From positions 248,001 to 312,000 of the forward strand of contig JAEWSH010000037.1 of the NCBI GenBank assembly GCA_023398375.1: DNA of 64,000 nt, given 5' to 3'. A program made the translations under genes and the position numbers. This document shows, piece by piece, positions 34,519 to 43,837 of this stretch; positions within the stretch are counted from its first letter, which is position 1; each line of letters starts with the position of its first letter. The notes under the pieces were generated by a model. It saw only the letters and a list, made by a program, of their open reading frames with translations. It was not told the DNA's origin and made no database searches. The stretch comes from Bacillota bacterium. Lineage in GTDB: Bacteria > Bacillota > Clostridia > Lachnospirales > Lachnospiraceae.

Positions 34519-35658
34519 TTATGCCAGATATGGATTCTCCCACAAATTTAGTTTTAAGCCAATCCCTTTTTCTAATGCCTTACGGTATACGATAGTTCCC
34601 CATGCAACGTCTTCAATCGGCATACCGCCGACCGAATAGATCACGATCTCATTTTCATTGCGGTGCGCTGGAATCTTACCTGTCAGGACATCACCCAGAT
34701 CATCTATCTGCTCTTTTTTCATCTTTCCTTCTGTAATTAAATCCATGCAGTGAACGGCAGGTATCGGTACAGTATGATATGCCGGAAAATCCATTTCTTC
34801 TTCCCACGCTTCATATAATTGGATATTATCTGTCACATTTCTTGCCCGATTGATAATAAAATCATCATCAAATCTCGCAGCTGCGGGACAACAAATTACT
34901 GCTCCCTTCTTAATCCATTTTTCTTCAATGAAAGGATATTCCTTACTATCACCTGTAGGACTCGAAGTAGCTATACTAACAATATCAGCTTCTTTCACTG
35001 CTTCTTCTTCCGTATCCACTATTTTGATTTCCATTATTTGCGGATATTTTACTTTTATATAATCCAGAAAACTCTCCGTTGATTTTCTGCTTCTTCCTTT
35101 TACCTTTACAATCTCAATTGCCGGACGAACTGCCATAATAGCATCAAACGCTGTTTTATTCATTACTCCTGGTCCTATGATGCCTACTACTTTTGAGTCT
35201 TCCTTTGAAAAATATTTTACTCCAACACCTGGTACCGCTCCTGTTCTAAATGCACTTAAAATATTTGCTGACATATAAGCCAGGGGAGCGCCAGTATCTT
35301 TATCATTCAGTGTAAGCATTAAAATGGATCTCGGTAATCCTTTTTGTCTATTTTCTACATTAGATCCATACCACTTCATTCCCGCCATATCAAATTGTCC
35401 GCCAAGATAAGCCGGCATAGCCATGAATCTTCTGTCCGGGCCATCTGTTGGCATGTTCGGAAACGGTGATTCTACTGGAAACGTCATCATAACTCCATGA
35501 GAATTTCCATTTGCCCCACCCATTCGATAATCCCCGCACTTCAATAATTTGAACATTTCCTCCATGGTTTCAACACAGCCTGCCATGTCAGTCACACCTG
35601 CTTTGACCATATCTTCTTCATTTAAATAAATAAAATCTATACTTGGGTAACTCATCAT
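34519..35658 (-). CDS. ornithine cyclodeaminase/mu-crystallin family protein
   Basis: 379 residues. NAD-binding region VVGIIGPGVMNKTAFDAIMA and the substrate segment with AFRTGAVPGVG, typical of the OCD family; an extended form of the type often named tyramine oxidase subunit B in Lachnospiraceae. Members do cyclodeamination, imine reduction or alanine/amine dehydrogenation. First gene of the redox operon, so it probably acts on the same amino or imino compound. Confidence 0.8.
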   Translation of the reverse strand: MMSYPSIDFIYLNEEDMVKAGVTDMAGCVETMEEMFKLLKCGDYRMGGANGNSHGVMMTFPVESPFPNMPTDGPDRRFMAMPAYLGGQFDMAGMKWYGSNVENRQKGLPRSILMLTLNDKDTGAPLAYMSANILSAFRTGAVPGVGVKYFSKEDSKVVGIIGPGVMNKTAFDAIMAVRPAIEIVKVKGRSRKSTESFLDYIKVKYPQIMEIKIVDTEEEAVKEADIVSIATSSPTGDSKEYPFIEEKWIKKGAVICCPAAARFDDDFIINRARNVTDNIQLYEAWEEEMDFPAYHTVPIPAVHCMDLITEGKMKKEQIDDLGDVLTGKIPAHRNENEIVIYSVGGMPIEDVAWGTIVYRKALEKGIGLKLNLWENPYLA

Positions 35659-35691
35659 TCATTCCTCCGTTTTCTCAATTTTGTATAAAAC

Positions 35692-35734
35692 AAAAGACCT
35701 CGCGATAATTGCTATCACAAGACCCTTTTGTCTT
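35692..35734 (-). promoter_or_regulatory. overlapping hairpins in leader of redox operon
   Basis: AAGAC-AAAAGG-GTCTT overlaps a longer stem TCTTGTGATA / TATCGCGAGG followed by TCTTTTGTTTT. Same design as 31073-31116. Confidence 0.55.
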
Positions 35735-35829
35735 TTTATGATTCATTTTCATTATTTTATTTAATTTTCACCTTCCCGCATTGTAAAAATCGGAACTAAT
35801 TATAAAATATAAATTCTAATAAATACCAC

Positions 35830-35858
35830 TTGACGTTATATTTTGTTAATGATAATAT
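35830..35858 (+). promoter_or_regulatory. promoter of AraC regulator
   Basis: TTGACG (35830-35835), 17-base spacer, TAATAT (35853-35858). Confidence 0.75.
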
Positions 35859-35862
35859 TTTC

Positions 35863-35905
35863 AAAAGACACAAAGGCGTCCTATGCTTTTGTGTCTTTTT
35901 GTTTT
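35863..35905 (+). terminator. terminator-like hairpin at 5' end of araC-type mRNA
   Basis: AAAAGACACAAAGGC pairs with GCTTTTGTGTCTTTT, then TTGTTTT, placed between the promoter and the regulator gene. Confidence 0.65.
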
Positions 35906-35952
35906 ATAACCGATTTGGCATCTGCAAACTGCATTTATGTAAGGGTGAAATT

Positions 35953-36792
35953 ATGGTAAATTTTAATGTAAGCGGAAATAATTTAAATCCAAAACAACCG
36001 GAATTTGTACTTGCGACATCATCCTATACTAAAAAAATTTTAATGAATAACGATATTGCACATTTTTATCAATTTACAGCTGAATCCAATCATATGGGCG
36101 TAATTCCAGATGCCTGTATCGATATTTTATTTATAAAAAAGGACGGAAAAATAAAAACCCGAATAGCAGGTACCCGATTTATAAAAGGGGAAACCTGTAC
36201 CGAACAAAATGGTGAATACTTTGGCGTACGCTTTATGCCTGGTTATAATCCAGTTAGTAAGAAAATTAAATTAAGTGAACTTGTCGATCATGAAGAAAAT
36301 TTTGAAGACGTGGTTACCTTCGGGGACGAAAAAGAACGATTACTGGAAAATATGTATGTTGCTACCTCTTTTGAAGAAAAAATCAATATATTTATGAACT
36401 ATTATAAACATACCCGTAATCGTGAAGAAGATAAGAACAGTTTGAAATATGTTCTTAGAAATAAACTTTTAAAATCAAATGGTGATATTAAGCTTACTGA
36501 ACTTAGCACCTTAACCGGCTACTCACTACGATACCTGAATAAGAAAGTTCATGAAGATTTTGGAATGAATCCCAAAAGTCTGATTCGTTTTATCCGTTTT
36601 CAAAAATCCATAAATGATATGATCAAAACTTTAAATCATATTCATTGTATTGATACCGCATTAGATTCCGGATACTATGATCAATCACATTTTAATAAGG
36701 AATTTAAGCAATTATCTGGCTTAACGCCCACTCATTATATTGAAAATTTACTATTACATTCTTACGACAAAAAACTGCATATCTTAGATTAA
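35953..36792 (+). CDS. AraC family transcriptional regulator
   Basis: 279 residues; the only intact full-length plus-strand gene. N-terminal sensing domain (DUF6597-like: VIPDACIDILFIKKDGK, GVRFMPGYNP), C-terminal double helix-turn-helix with LTELSTLTGYSLRYLNKKVH and GYYDQSHFNKEFKQLSG. Start at 35953 follows AAGGGTG. Divergent from the redox operon, which it most likely controls in response to the operon's substrate. Confidence 0.85.
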   Translation: MVNFNVSGNNLNPKQPEFVLATSSYTKKILMNNDIAHFYQFTAESNHMGVIPDACIDILFIKKDGKIKTRIAGTRFIKGETCTEQNGEYFGVRFMPGYNPVSKKIKLSELVDHEENFEDVVTFGDEKERLLENMYVATSFEEKINIFMNYYKHTRNREEDKNSLKYVLRNKLLKSNGDIKLTELSTLTGYSLRYLNKKVHEDFGMNPKSLIRFIRFQKSINDMIKTLNHIHCIDTALDSGYYDQSHFNKEFKQLSGLTPTHYIENLLLHSYDKKLHILD

Positions 36793-36856
36793 TAGTAATG
36801 CGAATGGTTAAACAACGGAAGAAACGTTGTCTTGGATAATCCATTCGCTGCTATTT
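36791..36856. terminator. shared hairpin terminator of araC-type and EcfT genes
   Basis: Long imperfect stem with GCGAATGG / CCATTCGC and AACAACG / CGTTGT arms between converging genes. The minus strand shares AATAGCAG-Y-GAATGGAT with 46821-46889. Confidence 0.65.
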
Positions 36857-36885
36857 CAGCTTAATACCAAACTTGTCCGCTATTA

Positions 36886-37713
36886 TTAAAAAGGATTATA
36901 AAATCTATTTCCATCATAATATGTTACAGCCAGTCCCACGATCATAAAAATAATCGCAAAAACGATAACACAATAATCATTTCTTTTTAATGTTTTACCT
37001 GAATACCATGTTCTTTTCTTATATTTCCCGAATCCTCTAAGTTCCATTGCATTGCTTACCACATCAATTCGATCCATACTTGAGAATACAAGCGGAAAGA
37101 TAATAGCTGAGACATTTTTTATTCTCTCTTTAAAAGGTGCTTTTTTTGACATTTCTATGCCTCTGGCTTCTTGGGCATTTCTAATTTTGTGAAAATCGTC
37201 CTGAATATCAGGTATATAACGCAATGCAATTGCAATCGCGTAACCAATATTATAACTTACCCCTATCCGGTTCAAAGATGCTGCGAATTCAGAAGGATTT
37301 GTCGATACGATAAACATTAAAACAGCAGGTATAATGGTAAAATACTTTATCATGATATTACATTCATAGAATAATTGTTCCAGCGTAATAGAATAATTGC
37401 CGAACAGATGGACCAGTATCGTTTCTGTTCCATATATTTTCGTTCCCTGATATGGCGCAAAGAAAAAAATTGCAATTAAATTTATGAATAAAAAAACACC
37501 TATAAATCTGAATACTGTCTTGACCTGCTGCCATTCAGTTTTTGATATCCAGAATACAAAAAGACTAAAAGCAAACATAACCACCAGCACCCTGGTATCA
37601 TATGTCATCATGCTCGTAATGGACCATGTCAGAAAAAAAACTAATTTCGTTACCCCGCTAAGTCTGTGAATCCAGGTGTCCTTTTCTTCATATGTGAGAA
37701 TTCTTCCGCTCAT
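36886..37713 (-). CDS. ecfT: ECF transporter T component
   Basis: 275 residues, five or six membrane helices, and the two Ala-Arg-Gly type motifs NAQEARGIE and NAMELRGFG in the coupling helices. Start at 37713 follows GAAGGA and overlaps the ATPase gene end by 26 bases. Membrane scaffold of an energy-coupling factor vitamin/metabolite importer. Confidence 0.88.
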   Translation of the reverse strand: MSGRILTYEEKDTWIHRLSGVTKLVFFLTWSITSMMTYDTRVLVVMFAFSLFVFWISKTEWQQVKTVFRFIGVFLFINLIAIFFFAPYQGTKIYGTETILVHLFGNYSITLEQLFYECNIMIKYFTIIPAVLMFIVSTNPSEFAASLNRIGVSYNIGYAIAIALRYIPDIQDDFHKIRNAQEARGIEMSKKAPFKERIKNVSAIIFPLVFSSMDRIDVVSNAMELRGFGKYKKRTWYSGKTLKRNDYCVIVFAIIFMIVGLAVTYYDGNRFYNPF

Positions 37714-39415
37714 TCCTTCTTTCCTTCCTTTCATATGAAATAAAATGATCCACAAAATCTGTAGCGTCCTCAATACCGCATTTTATTGCCAGATCATATA
37801 ATGATGTCTTTTTCAAATATGCCTTACTGATTATTTCCTCGTTTGTCAGAATGTGAGCAGGTGTATCGATTGCAAGAAGGCGCCCATCTGCAATTACAAC
37901 AGTGCGGTCTGTATACTCCAGCATCAGATGCATATCGTGTGTGATCATGACGATTGTAATTCCATATTTCTTATTGACTTCCTTTAAGAATTCCATGATT
38001 TCGGTATAATGTCTGTAATCCTGACCCGCTGTAGGCTCATCCAGGATAAGGATTTCCGGATCCATCACCAGAATGGATGCTATCGTAACTCTTTTTTTCT
38101 GCCCAAAACTCAATGCAGATATCGGCCAGTTTCGGAAAGGATACAATCCGCATATTTTTAATGTCTCATATACTCTTTGCTTTATCTCGTCTTCCGGCAC
38201 TCCCCGGACTTTAAGCCCTAATGCCACTTCTTCAAATATCATGGCTTTTGATATCATCTGATTGGGATTCTGCATGACCAGACCGATCTTTTCACCACGT
38301 TCCTTGATTGATAATCCTGAAATGTCTGTATCTTTAAATAGAATCTGCCCACTATCCGCATGAAAAAAGCCACATATCAAATTTGATAACGTGGTCTTTC
38401 CGGCACCATTTTTACCAACAATACTTAACATTTCGCCCTTGTTGATTTCAAAATTAATATCCTTCAGAACCGGGTTTTTCCCTTGATAAGAAAAGGAAAG
38501 ATTTTTAATCTGAAGAATCCTTTCATCTTTCGTCTTTTCTGGTTCCAATCTACTTTTTCTATACCACTGCATCAGTTCTTCTTTGTAAGCAGAAATATCC
38601 ATGTGTTCGATATGCTGGGGATGGCTTTCTTTCGTAATTCTGCACCCTGCATGCTTCAGGGCACTAATATATAAAGGTTCCCTGATTCCCTGCTCTGACA
38701 GAATATCGTCTGACAAAAGCATATCCGGTGTTGTATCTGCTACGATCTTTCCATTGCCCATCACAACGATACGATCTACATCGCGGAATAGGACATCTTC
38801 CAGCCTGTGCTCAATAATAATGATGGTAGTGTTCTTTTTTTTCTGTATCTCATCAATCAACACAATCGCATGCTTACCTGTTGCCGGATCCAGATTGGCT
38901 AAGGGTTCATCGAAAAGAAGAATATTCACATTGTCTATCATTACGCCTGCCATGGATACTCTCTGCTTCTGACCCCCGGAAAGAGCTGTCGGCGCATGCT
39001 GAAGCAATGATGAAACATCTACCATTTTTGCAGTTTCACCTACTTTCTGAATCATTTCTTCCTGAGGTACTCTGTCATTTTCCAATACAAATGCAATATC
39101 CTCTGCTACTGTCAATCCTATGAACTGCCCATCGGAGTCCTGTAATACCGTTCCTACTTTTTTGGACATTCCAAAAATGCCAAGGTCAGCCGGATTTTCT
39201 CCATCGATTTTCACCGTTCCGGTAATCTTCCCTGCATACGAAAAAGGGACCAGTCCGTTTAAACAATTAGCCATGGTTGATTTCCCTGACCCGGATGGTC
39301 CTATTATCAGTACCTTTTCTCCGGGATAGATCGAAAGATTGATATCCCGGAGCGTCGGCTCTACTTGTGATCGATATTTAAATGAAAAATCTTTAAATTC
39401 GATAATTGGTTTCAT
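37688..39415 (-). CDS. ECF transporter fused double ATPase
   Basis: 575 residues, two ABC domains in one chain. Domain 1: Walker A GPSGSGKST, LSGGQKQR, LLFDEPLANLD. Domain 2: GKNGAGKTT, altered signature LSFGQKKR, LILDEPTAGQD. Replaces the usual EcfA-EcfA' pair. Four bases after the S component gene. Confidence 0.9.
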   Translation of the reverse strand: MKPIIEFKDFSFKYRSQVEPTLRDINLSIYPGEKVLIIGPSGSGKSTMANCLNGLVPFSYAGKITGTVKIDGENPADLGIFGMSKKVGTVLQDSDGQFIGLTVAEDIAFVLENDRVPQEEMIQKVGETAKMVDVSSLLQHAPTALSGGQKQRVSMAGVMIDNVNILLFDEPLANLDPATGKHAIVLIDEIQKKKNTTIIIIEHRLEDVLFRDVDRIVVMGNGKIVADTTPDMLLSDDILSEQGIREPLYISALKHAGCRITKESHPQHIEHMDISAYKEELMQWYRKSRLEPEKTKDERILQIKNLSFSYQGKNPVLKDINFEINKGEMLSIVGKNGAGKTTLSNLICGFFHADSGQILFKDTDISGLSIKERGEKIGLVMQNPNQMISKAMIFEEVALGLKVRGVPEDEIKQRVYETLKICGLYPFRNWPISALSFGQKKRVTIASILVMDPEILILDEPTAGQDYRHYTEIMEFLKEVNKKYGITIVMITHDMHLMLEYTDRTVVIADGRLLAIDTPAHILTNEEIISKAYLKKTSLYDLAIKCGIEDATDFVDHFISYERKERRNERKNSHI

Positions 39416-39418
39416 AAA

Positions 39419-39970
39419 CTAATCTTCTTTCTTAAGACTTGATGACTTTGCTCCTACCTTGCTATATCCCACTGCAATTAGCGTACCTAAGATAGCTGTA
39501 ATGATCACGTTACCAAGGAAAGCAAAAAATCCCTGTGCAAATACCTTGTTCGCTGGCTCTGCATATATCAGAATATCAAGCATCGGCGCCGCCAGGATCC
39601 ATGCGACTGCATTAGCTATAATCTGAATAATATTAAACAATATAATATTTTTTTTGTCAAATCCACCTTCTTTAATTGCAAATTTCTTAGCGAACAGACC
39701 AAGCAGAATACCAAAAATCACTTCCGGAAATACCCAGCTCCACCAAATACTTCCATAGAACAGGGCATCGCCCAATGCATGTCCGATCAGGCCTGCTGCG
39801 CCCCCTACGAGTGGTCCAAAAACTGCTGCAAGAAAAGCTAGTAATGCTGCTCTTGGTTGTAAAGCGGTATTCGGAATAAATCCTAATGGAATCTGTACCT
39901 GGGTCAATACTGTGAACAATGCTGTTCCGATACCAATTGCTACTACTTCCTTAATTCCAAATTTCTTCAT
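39419..39970 (-). CDS. ECF S component, UPF0397 family
   Basis: 183 residues, about five membrane helices, opening KEVVAIGIGTALFTVLTQV and conserved GLIGHALGDALFYGSIWWSW of the UPF0397 family. Databases label the family a riboflavin-type S component, but substrate assignment is weak. Its dedicated fused ATPase and T gene show a group I module. The nearby sulfur genes make a sulfur or methionine-related cargo worth testing. Confidence 0.82.
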   Translation of the reverse strand: MKKFGIKEVVAIGIGTALFTVLTQVQIPLGFIPNTALQPRAALLAFLAAVFGPLVGGAAGLIGHALGDALFYGSIWWSWVFPEVIFGILLGLFAKKFAIKEGGFDKKNIILFNIIQIIANAVAWILAAPMLDILIYAEPANKVFAQGFFAFLGNVIITAILGTLIAVGYSKVGAKSSSLKKED

Positions 39971-40033
39971 GCTCTTTTCTCCTTTTCCCTAATATAAAAC
40001 GATTTCATCAATAGTACCTTTATGACTTCTTTA

Positions 40034-40062
40034 AATATAATAATTTTTTTTGAACAATTCAA
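40034..40062 (-). promoter_or_regulatory. promoter of ECF operon
   Basis: TTGAAT (40057-40062), 17-base spacer, TATATT (40034-40039). Confidence 0.6.
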
Positions 40063-40072
40063 GTAAATCCTT

Positions 40073-41221
40073 CTATTTTCCGTCATAATTGTCTAAAAAA
40101 TAATATTTTTCTCCATCTTTATGATAACCCAGTATCCTGCTCAGATTAATATTCTGAACGCTCTTAAATATGTTCGTCTCGATTACATCGCTCATTGTTC
40201 TGAATTGCTGTACCAATTCTTTCATCTCATCGCGTTTGGAACCTTTCAGTCCGCCGCAGCTGCTGCAGCTTTCCGTGAACCGGCAGGCACATTGGATAAA
40301 TTGCAACTGATTGTAATCTCTCCATGCCTTTACATCATCTTCTTTTATCAGATACATCGGACGTATCAGTTCCATGCCTTCAAAATTCTGGCTATGGAGC
40401 TTCGGCATCATGGTCTCAATCTTACCACTATAAAGCATGCCCATAAGAATCGTTTCGATCACATCATCATAATGATGTCCCAACGCAATCTTATTACAGC
40501 CTAATTCTTTAGCCTTGCTATACAAGTAACCTCGTCTCATTCTGGCACACAAATAGCAGGGACTGTCATCTACTGTTGCAACAATATTAAAGATATCTGT
40601 TTCAAATACCGTCAGTGGTATTTGAAGCAGCCTGGCATTGTCTAGTATGATCTGCCAGTTCTCCGCATTATACCCGGGATTCATGATAAGAAATACTACT
40701 TCAAAGTTATTTTTTCCATGACGTTTCAGCTCCTGAAGAAGTTTTGCCATTAACATGGAATCCTTCCCGCCGGAAATACAGACTGCTATTTTATCCCCGT
40801 CCTGTATCAACTGATACTCATTGACAGCTTTCGTAAATTTTCTCCAGACTCCTTTTCTGAACTTTTTGATGATACTTCGTTCAATTTCCCTGCTCTTTTC
40901 CACCAACGCTTCTTCCTGGCTTACAATTCTGTTCAACTGTAACCGCAAATAGGAACGGTAACCGCCTTCTATATTATACGCAGCATATCCATGCTCTTCC
41001 AATTGTTCTACAATATCCTGACTCTTCTCTCCCGTATGGCACAGAACATAAACATTTTTTTCTTTCGGAATGGTGTCCATGTTTTCTTCAAACTTTTCAA
41101 TTGGGATATGAATGGCTTTTGAAAAGCTCCCCTTTAGGTAATCCGCTTTGGAACGGATGTCAATAACTACCCCTTCCTGCATGTCCTTTTTTTCTAATTC
41201 TTCTACCGTAATGTTATTCAT
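40073..41221 (-). CDS. rhodanese-TtcA fusion, tRNA thiolation
   Basis: 382 residues. N-terminal rhodanese domain (about 1-95) with active-site loop VLCHTGEKS; C-terminal TtcA-type ATP pyrophosphatase with PP-loop CISGGKDSM, CYLCARMRRGYLY and a later Cys cluster CACRFTESCSSCGG. TtcA makes 2-thiocytidine at tRNA position 32 using an Fe-S cluster. The rhodanese domain could pass persulfide sulfur directly to the thiolation site. Sits between the ECF operon and a cysteine-type importer. Confidence 0.87.
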   Translation of the reverse strand: MNNITVEELEKKDMQEGVVIDIRSKADYLKGSFSKAIHIPIEKFEENMDTIPKEKNVYVLCHTGEKSQDIVEQLEEHGYAAYNIEGGYRSYLRLQLNRIVSQEEALVEKSREIERSIIKKFRKGVWRKFTKAVNEYQLIQDGDKIAVCISGGKDSMLMAKLLQELKRHGKNNFEVVFLIMNPGYNAENWQIILDNARLLQIPLTVFETDIFNIVATVDDSPCYLCARMRRGYLYSKAKELGCNKIALGHHYDDVIETILMGMLYSGKIETMMPKLHSQNFEGMELIRPMYLIKEDDVKAWRDYNQLQFIQCACRFTESCSSCGGLKGSKRDEMKELVQQFRTMSDVIETNIFKSVQNINLSRILGYHKDGEKYYFLDNYDGK

Positions 41222-41254
41222 TGAAACCTCTTTCTTTTTATTTCATATGATTAG

Positions 41255-41287
41255 GAAAAACGAAGTCATGTTACGGCTTCGTTTTTC
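41255..41287 (-). terminator. terminator after cysteine-type importer
   Basis: GAAAAACGAAG / CTTCGTTTTTC stem ending in T5; symmetric, so it may work on both strands. Confidence 0.75.
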
Positions 41288-41362
41288 TCATAGTTTCCAT
41301 GATATATGTTATTACATTTTTAAGTATTTGTCATGTATTTCATTACGATAATTCTTTTCACA

Positions 41363-42313
41363 CTATTCTTCGACAATGCCGCCTTCAACCACTAAATTCT
41401 CCGGATCTGCCGCATCCCCATATACAGGTGCCAATGTTTCTTCATAGTCGGCATGGAAAAACTTCTCATCTGCAAGTGACTTTATCTCTTCATTGATCCA
41501 GTTCAATAATTCTGTATTACCTTTTTGTACTGCCGGAGCGATTGTATCAAGACTTCCAAGTGACTCTATACCGACACTGTACCCTTCATTCTCAATTGCC
41601 CATGCAAGTACTTCTGTATTATCAGTAGAAAGTGCATCTCCGCGGCCATCTAATAACGCATTGAAAGCTTCACTATACTGATCGAATTTCAATAATTCTA
41701 CATCAGGGTAATTTTCTGTAAAGTATGTCTCTGCCGTAGTTCCTTTACTTACAATAAGTGTTTTTCCGTTCAATTGTTCCGGTGCTGTGATGGAAGCATT
41801 GTCCGGTGATACGACACCGAGCGCAACCTTCATATACGGAAGGGCAAAATCCACTTTTTCAGCACGCTCATCTGTAACGGTAAAGTTTGCTAAGATAACA
41901 TCTACTTTCGCTGTCACCAGGTATTCTACGCGGCTTGCTGCTTCTACCGGAACATATTCCGCTTCCACACCCAGATCTTTTGCAATTCTGTTTCCAAAAT
42001 ACACATCATAACCTTGATATTCCCCATTTTCATCCACATAACCAAATGGTTTCTTGTCACTGAATACACCTATTACAATTCTACCGCTATCCTTTATCTC
42101 CTGCAAAGTCCTGGCTGTTCCTGTGCTTTCTTCTGCGGAATCGGCTGCGCCCGCATCTTCGTTTGCTGCTTCTGATGTTGCTTCTGTAGATGCATCTGCT
42201 TCACTTGCTGCTTCCGTTGTAGAAGCTGTATTGGCACTTCCACATGCTGTTAATACTCCTACTGCTACTGCTGTTGTTAATAGTAACGTGATTACTTTGT
42301 TCCATCTCTTCAT
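41363..42313 (-). CDS. cysteine-type ABC binding lipoprotein
   Basis: 316 residues, lipoprotein signal AVGVLTACGS (Cys 24), long Ala/Ser/Glu/Thr linker, family 3 core GRIVIGVFSDKKPFGYVDENG then VEYLVTAKVDVILANFT. This resembles CjaA/PEB1-type cysteine- and aspartate-binding proteins. Last gene of a four-gene importer operon with a CCTACTAATTTGATAGG site, the same operator type as before the metB-like gene. Confidence 0.86.
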   Translation of the reverse strand: MKRWNKVITLLLTTAVAVGVLTACGSANTASTTEAASEADASTEATSEAANEDAGAADSAEESTGTARTLQEIKDSGRIVIGVFSDKKPFGYVDENGEYQGYDVYFGNRIAKDLGVEAEYVPVEAASRVEYLVTAKVDVILANFTVTDERAEKVDFALPYMKVALGVVSPDNASITAPEQLNGKTLIVSKGTTAETYFTENYPDVELLKFDQYSEAFNALLDGRGDALSTDNTEVLAWAIENEGYSVGIESLGSLDTIAPAVQKGNTELLNWINEEIKSLADEKFFHADYEETLAPVYGDAADPENLVVEGGIVEE

Positions 42314-42364
42314 AACTTTTTTCCTCTTTTCTATTTACCCTTATTATATATTTGCGCCTATCTA

Positions 42365-43114
42365 TTAGGCGTCAAAATCGAATATGTGCAAGAACTTTCT
42401 TGCTCTTTCTGTCTTAGGATTTTCAAAAAAATCTTTTGGATTGTTTTCTTCTACGATCTTGCTTCCATCAAGAAATATGATTCTATCAGCAATAGCTTTT
42501 GCAAATTGCATTTCATGCGTAACAATCATCATCGTGCTTCCGTTTTTCGCCAATTGTAACATTACATCCAATACTTCCCTTACCATCTCCGGATCAAGCG
42601 CCGCGGTTACTTCATCAAATAAAATTACTTGCGGATGCATGCATAGGGCGCGTACAATTGCCGCTCTTTGCTTTTGTCCACCTGACAGTTGTCTTGGATA
42701 TGCATCTTTCTTCTCTATTAATCCAACTCTTTTTAATAATTCTTCCGCTTCTGCCCTTACTTCTTTTTTATCCCTGTGCTGAGCCTTCAATGGCCCCAGA
42801 CAGATATTATCCAGGATGTTCATATGTGGGAATAAGTCATAGCTTTGAAACACCATGCCTATCTTTTGCCGGATAAAATGCATTTTTTTCGTCTGATTAC
42901 TGATGCGCTCTCCCTGTAGGAAAATCTCACCTTCCTGAATGCTCTCAAGACCGTTGATACATCGTAGTAAAGTACTCTTCCCGCATCCGGAAGGACCTAA
43001 GAGTACCACGACTTCACCTTCATGTACGTCCAGCGAGACATCGTTTAATACAATGGATTCCCCATACTTTTTTTTCAAATGTCTGATGGACAATACGATT
43101 TCTTTTTCTTTCAT
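42365..43114 (-). CDS. amino-acid-type ABC ATPase
   Basis: 249 residues. Walker A GPSGCGKST, signature LSGGQKQRAAIVRAL, Walker B ILFDEVTAALDPE (Val where Pro is usual), switch IVTHEMQFA. ATPase of the cysteine-type importer. Confidence 0.88.
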   Translation of the reverse strand: MKEKEIVLSIRHLKKKYGESIVLNDVSLDVHEGEVVVLLGPSGCGKSTLLRCINGLESIQEGEIFLQGERISNQTKKMHFIRQKIGMVFQSYDLFPHMNILDNICLGPLKAQHRDKKEVRAEAEELLKRVGLIEKKDAYPRQLSGGQKQRAAIVRALCMHPQVILFDEVTAALDPEMVREVLDVMLQLAKNGSTMMIVTHEMQFAKAIADRIIFLDGSKIVEENNPKDFFENPKTERARKFLHIFDFDA

Positions 43115-43159
43115 TTATCTGCTCCCAACTATAACCTTTTTTAGCCGTTCAATATCGCC

Positions 43160-43837
43160 TCAATCCTGCCATATTCTCTCTAATTTACCAGACAGTCTGG
43201 ATATCGGATAACATACTGCAAAGTACAGAAAAAATATGACACCATAGATCCATATTGCAGCAGACGGAATTGCCAGTCGATTTGCTTCGATAATTTGTTG
43301 TCCAACCTTTACCACCTCTACAACTCCAATTAATACAATAAGTGAAGTGGTCTTAATCATCCTTGTTACCAGATTAATAGCTAATGGAACCAATCTCCGG
43401 ATTGTCTGCGGAATGATAATATAACCATATATCTGTATCATGGTCAGTCCAAGTGCCCTGCCGCTCTCATACTGATGCTTTGGAATCGACTGCAGGGCAC
43501 CACGAACCAAATCACCCATCTCTGCAGTTCCCCACATTGTGAAAACAATAATTGCTGCAGCCTCTCCGGACAGATTTATCTGCAATGCTTTTGTCGCCCC
43601 AAAGTATACAATAAACAATAGTACCAGTTGAGGCATGGTTCTGATAAACTCCAGATAAATTCTGCTAATTCCCTTTGTAATGGGATTTTTTAAATTCATG
43701 ACCATACCAAGCAGGATGCCAATCAGAATTGACAATGCTACAGAGACCAAAGAAATACGAACCGTTATCCATAATCCTCCCAATAATCTTATGAAGTTTC
43801 TTCCCTGAAACAGAACGCTAATTCCCCATTCCTGCAT
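43160..43837 (-). CDS. amino-acid-type ABC permease
   Basis: 225 residues, GlnP/HisM family, contact loop YESGRALGLTMIQIYGYIIIPQT. Overlaps the next upstream permease by 20 bases. Confidence 0.87.
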   Translation of the reverse strand: MQEWGISVLFQGRNFIRLLGGLWITVRISLVSVALSILIGILLGMVMNLKNPITKGISRIYLEFIRTMPQLVLLFIVYFGATKALQINLSGEAAAIIVFTMWGTAEMGDLVRGALQSIPKHQYESGRALGLTMIQIYGYIIIPQTIRRLVPLAINLVTRMIKTTSLIVLIGVVEVVKVGQQIIEANRLAIPSAAIWIYGVIFFLYFAVCYPISRLSGKLERIWQD

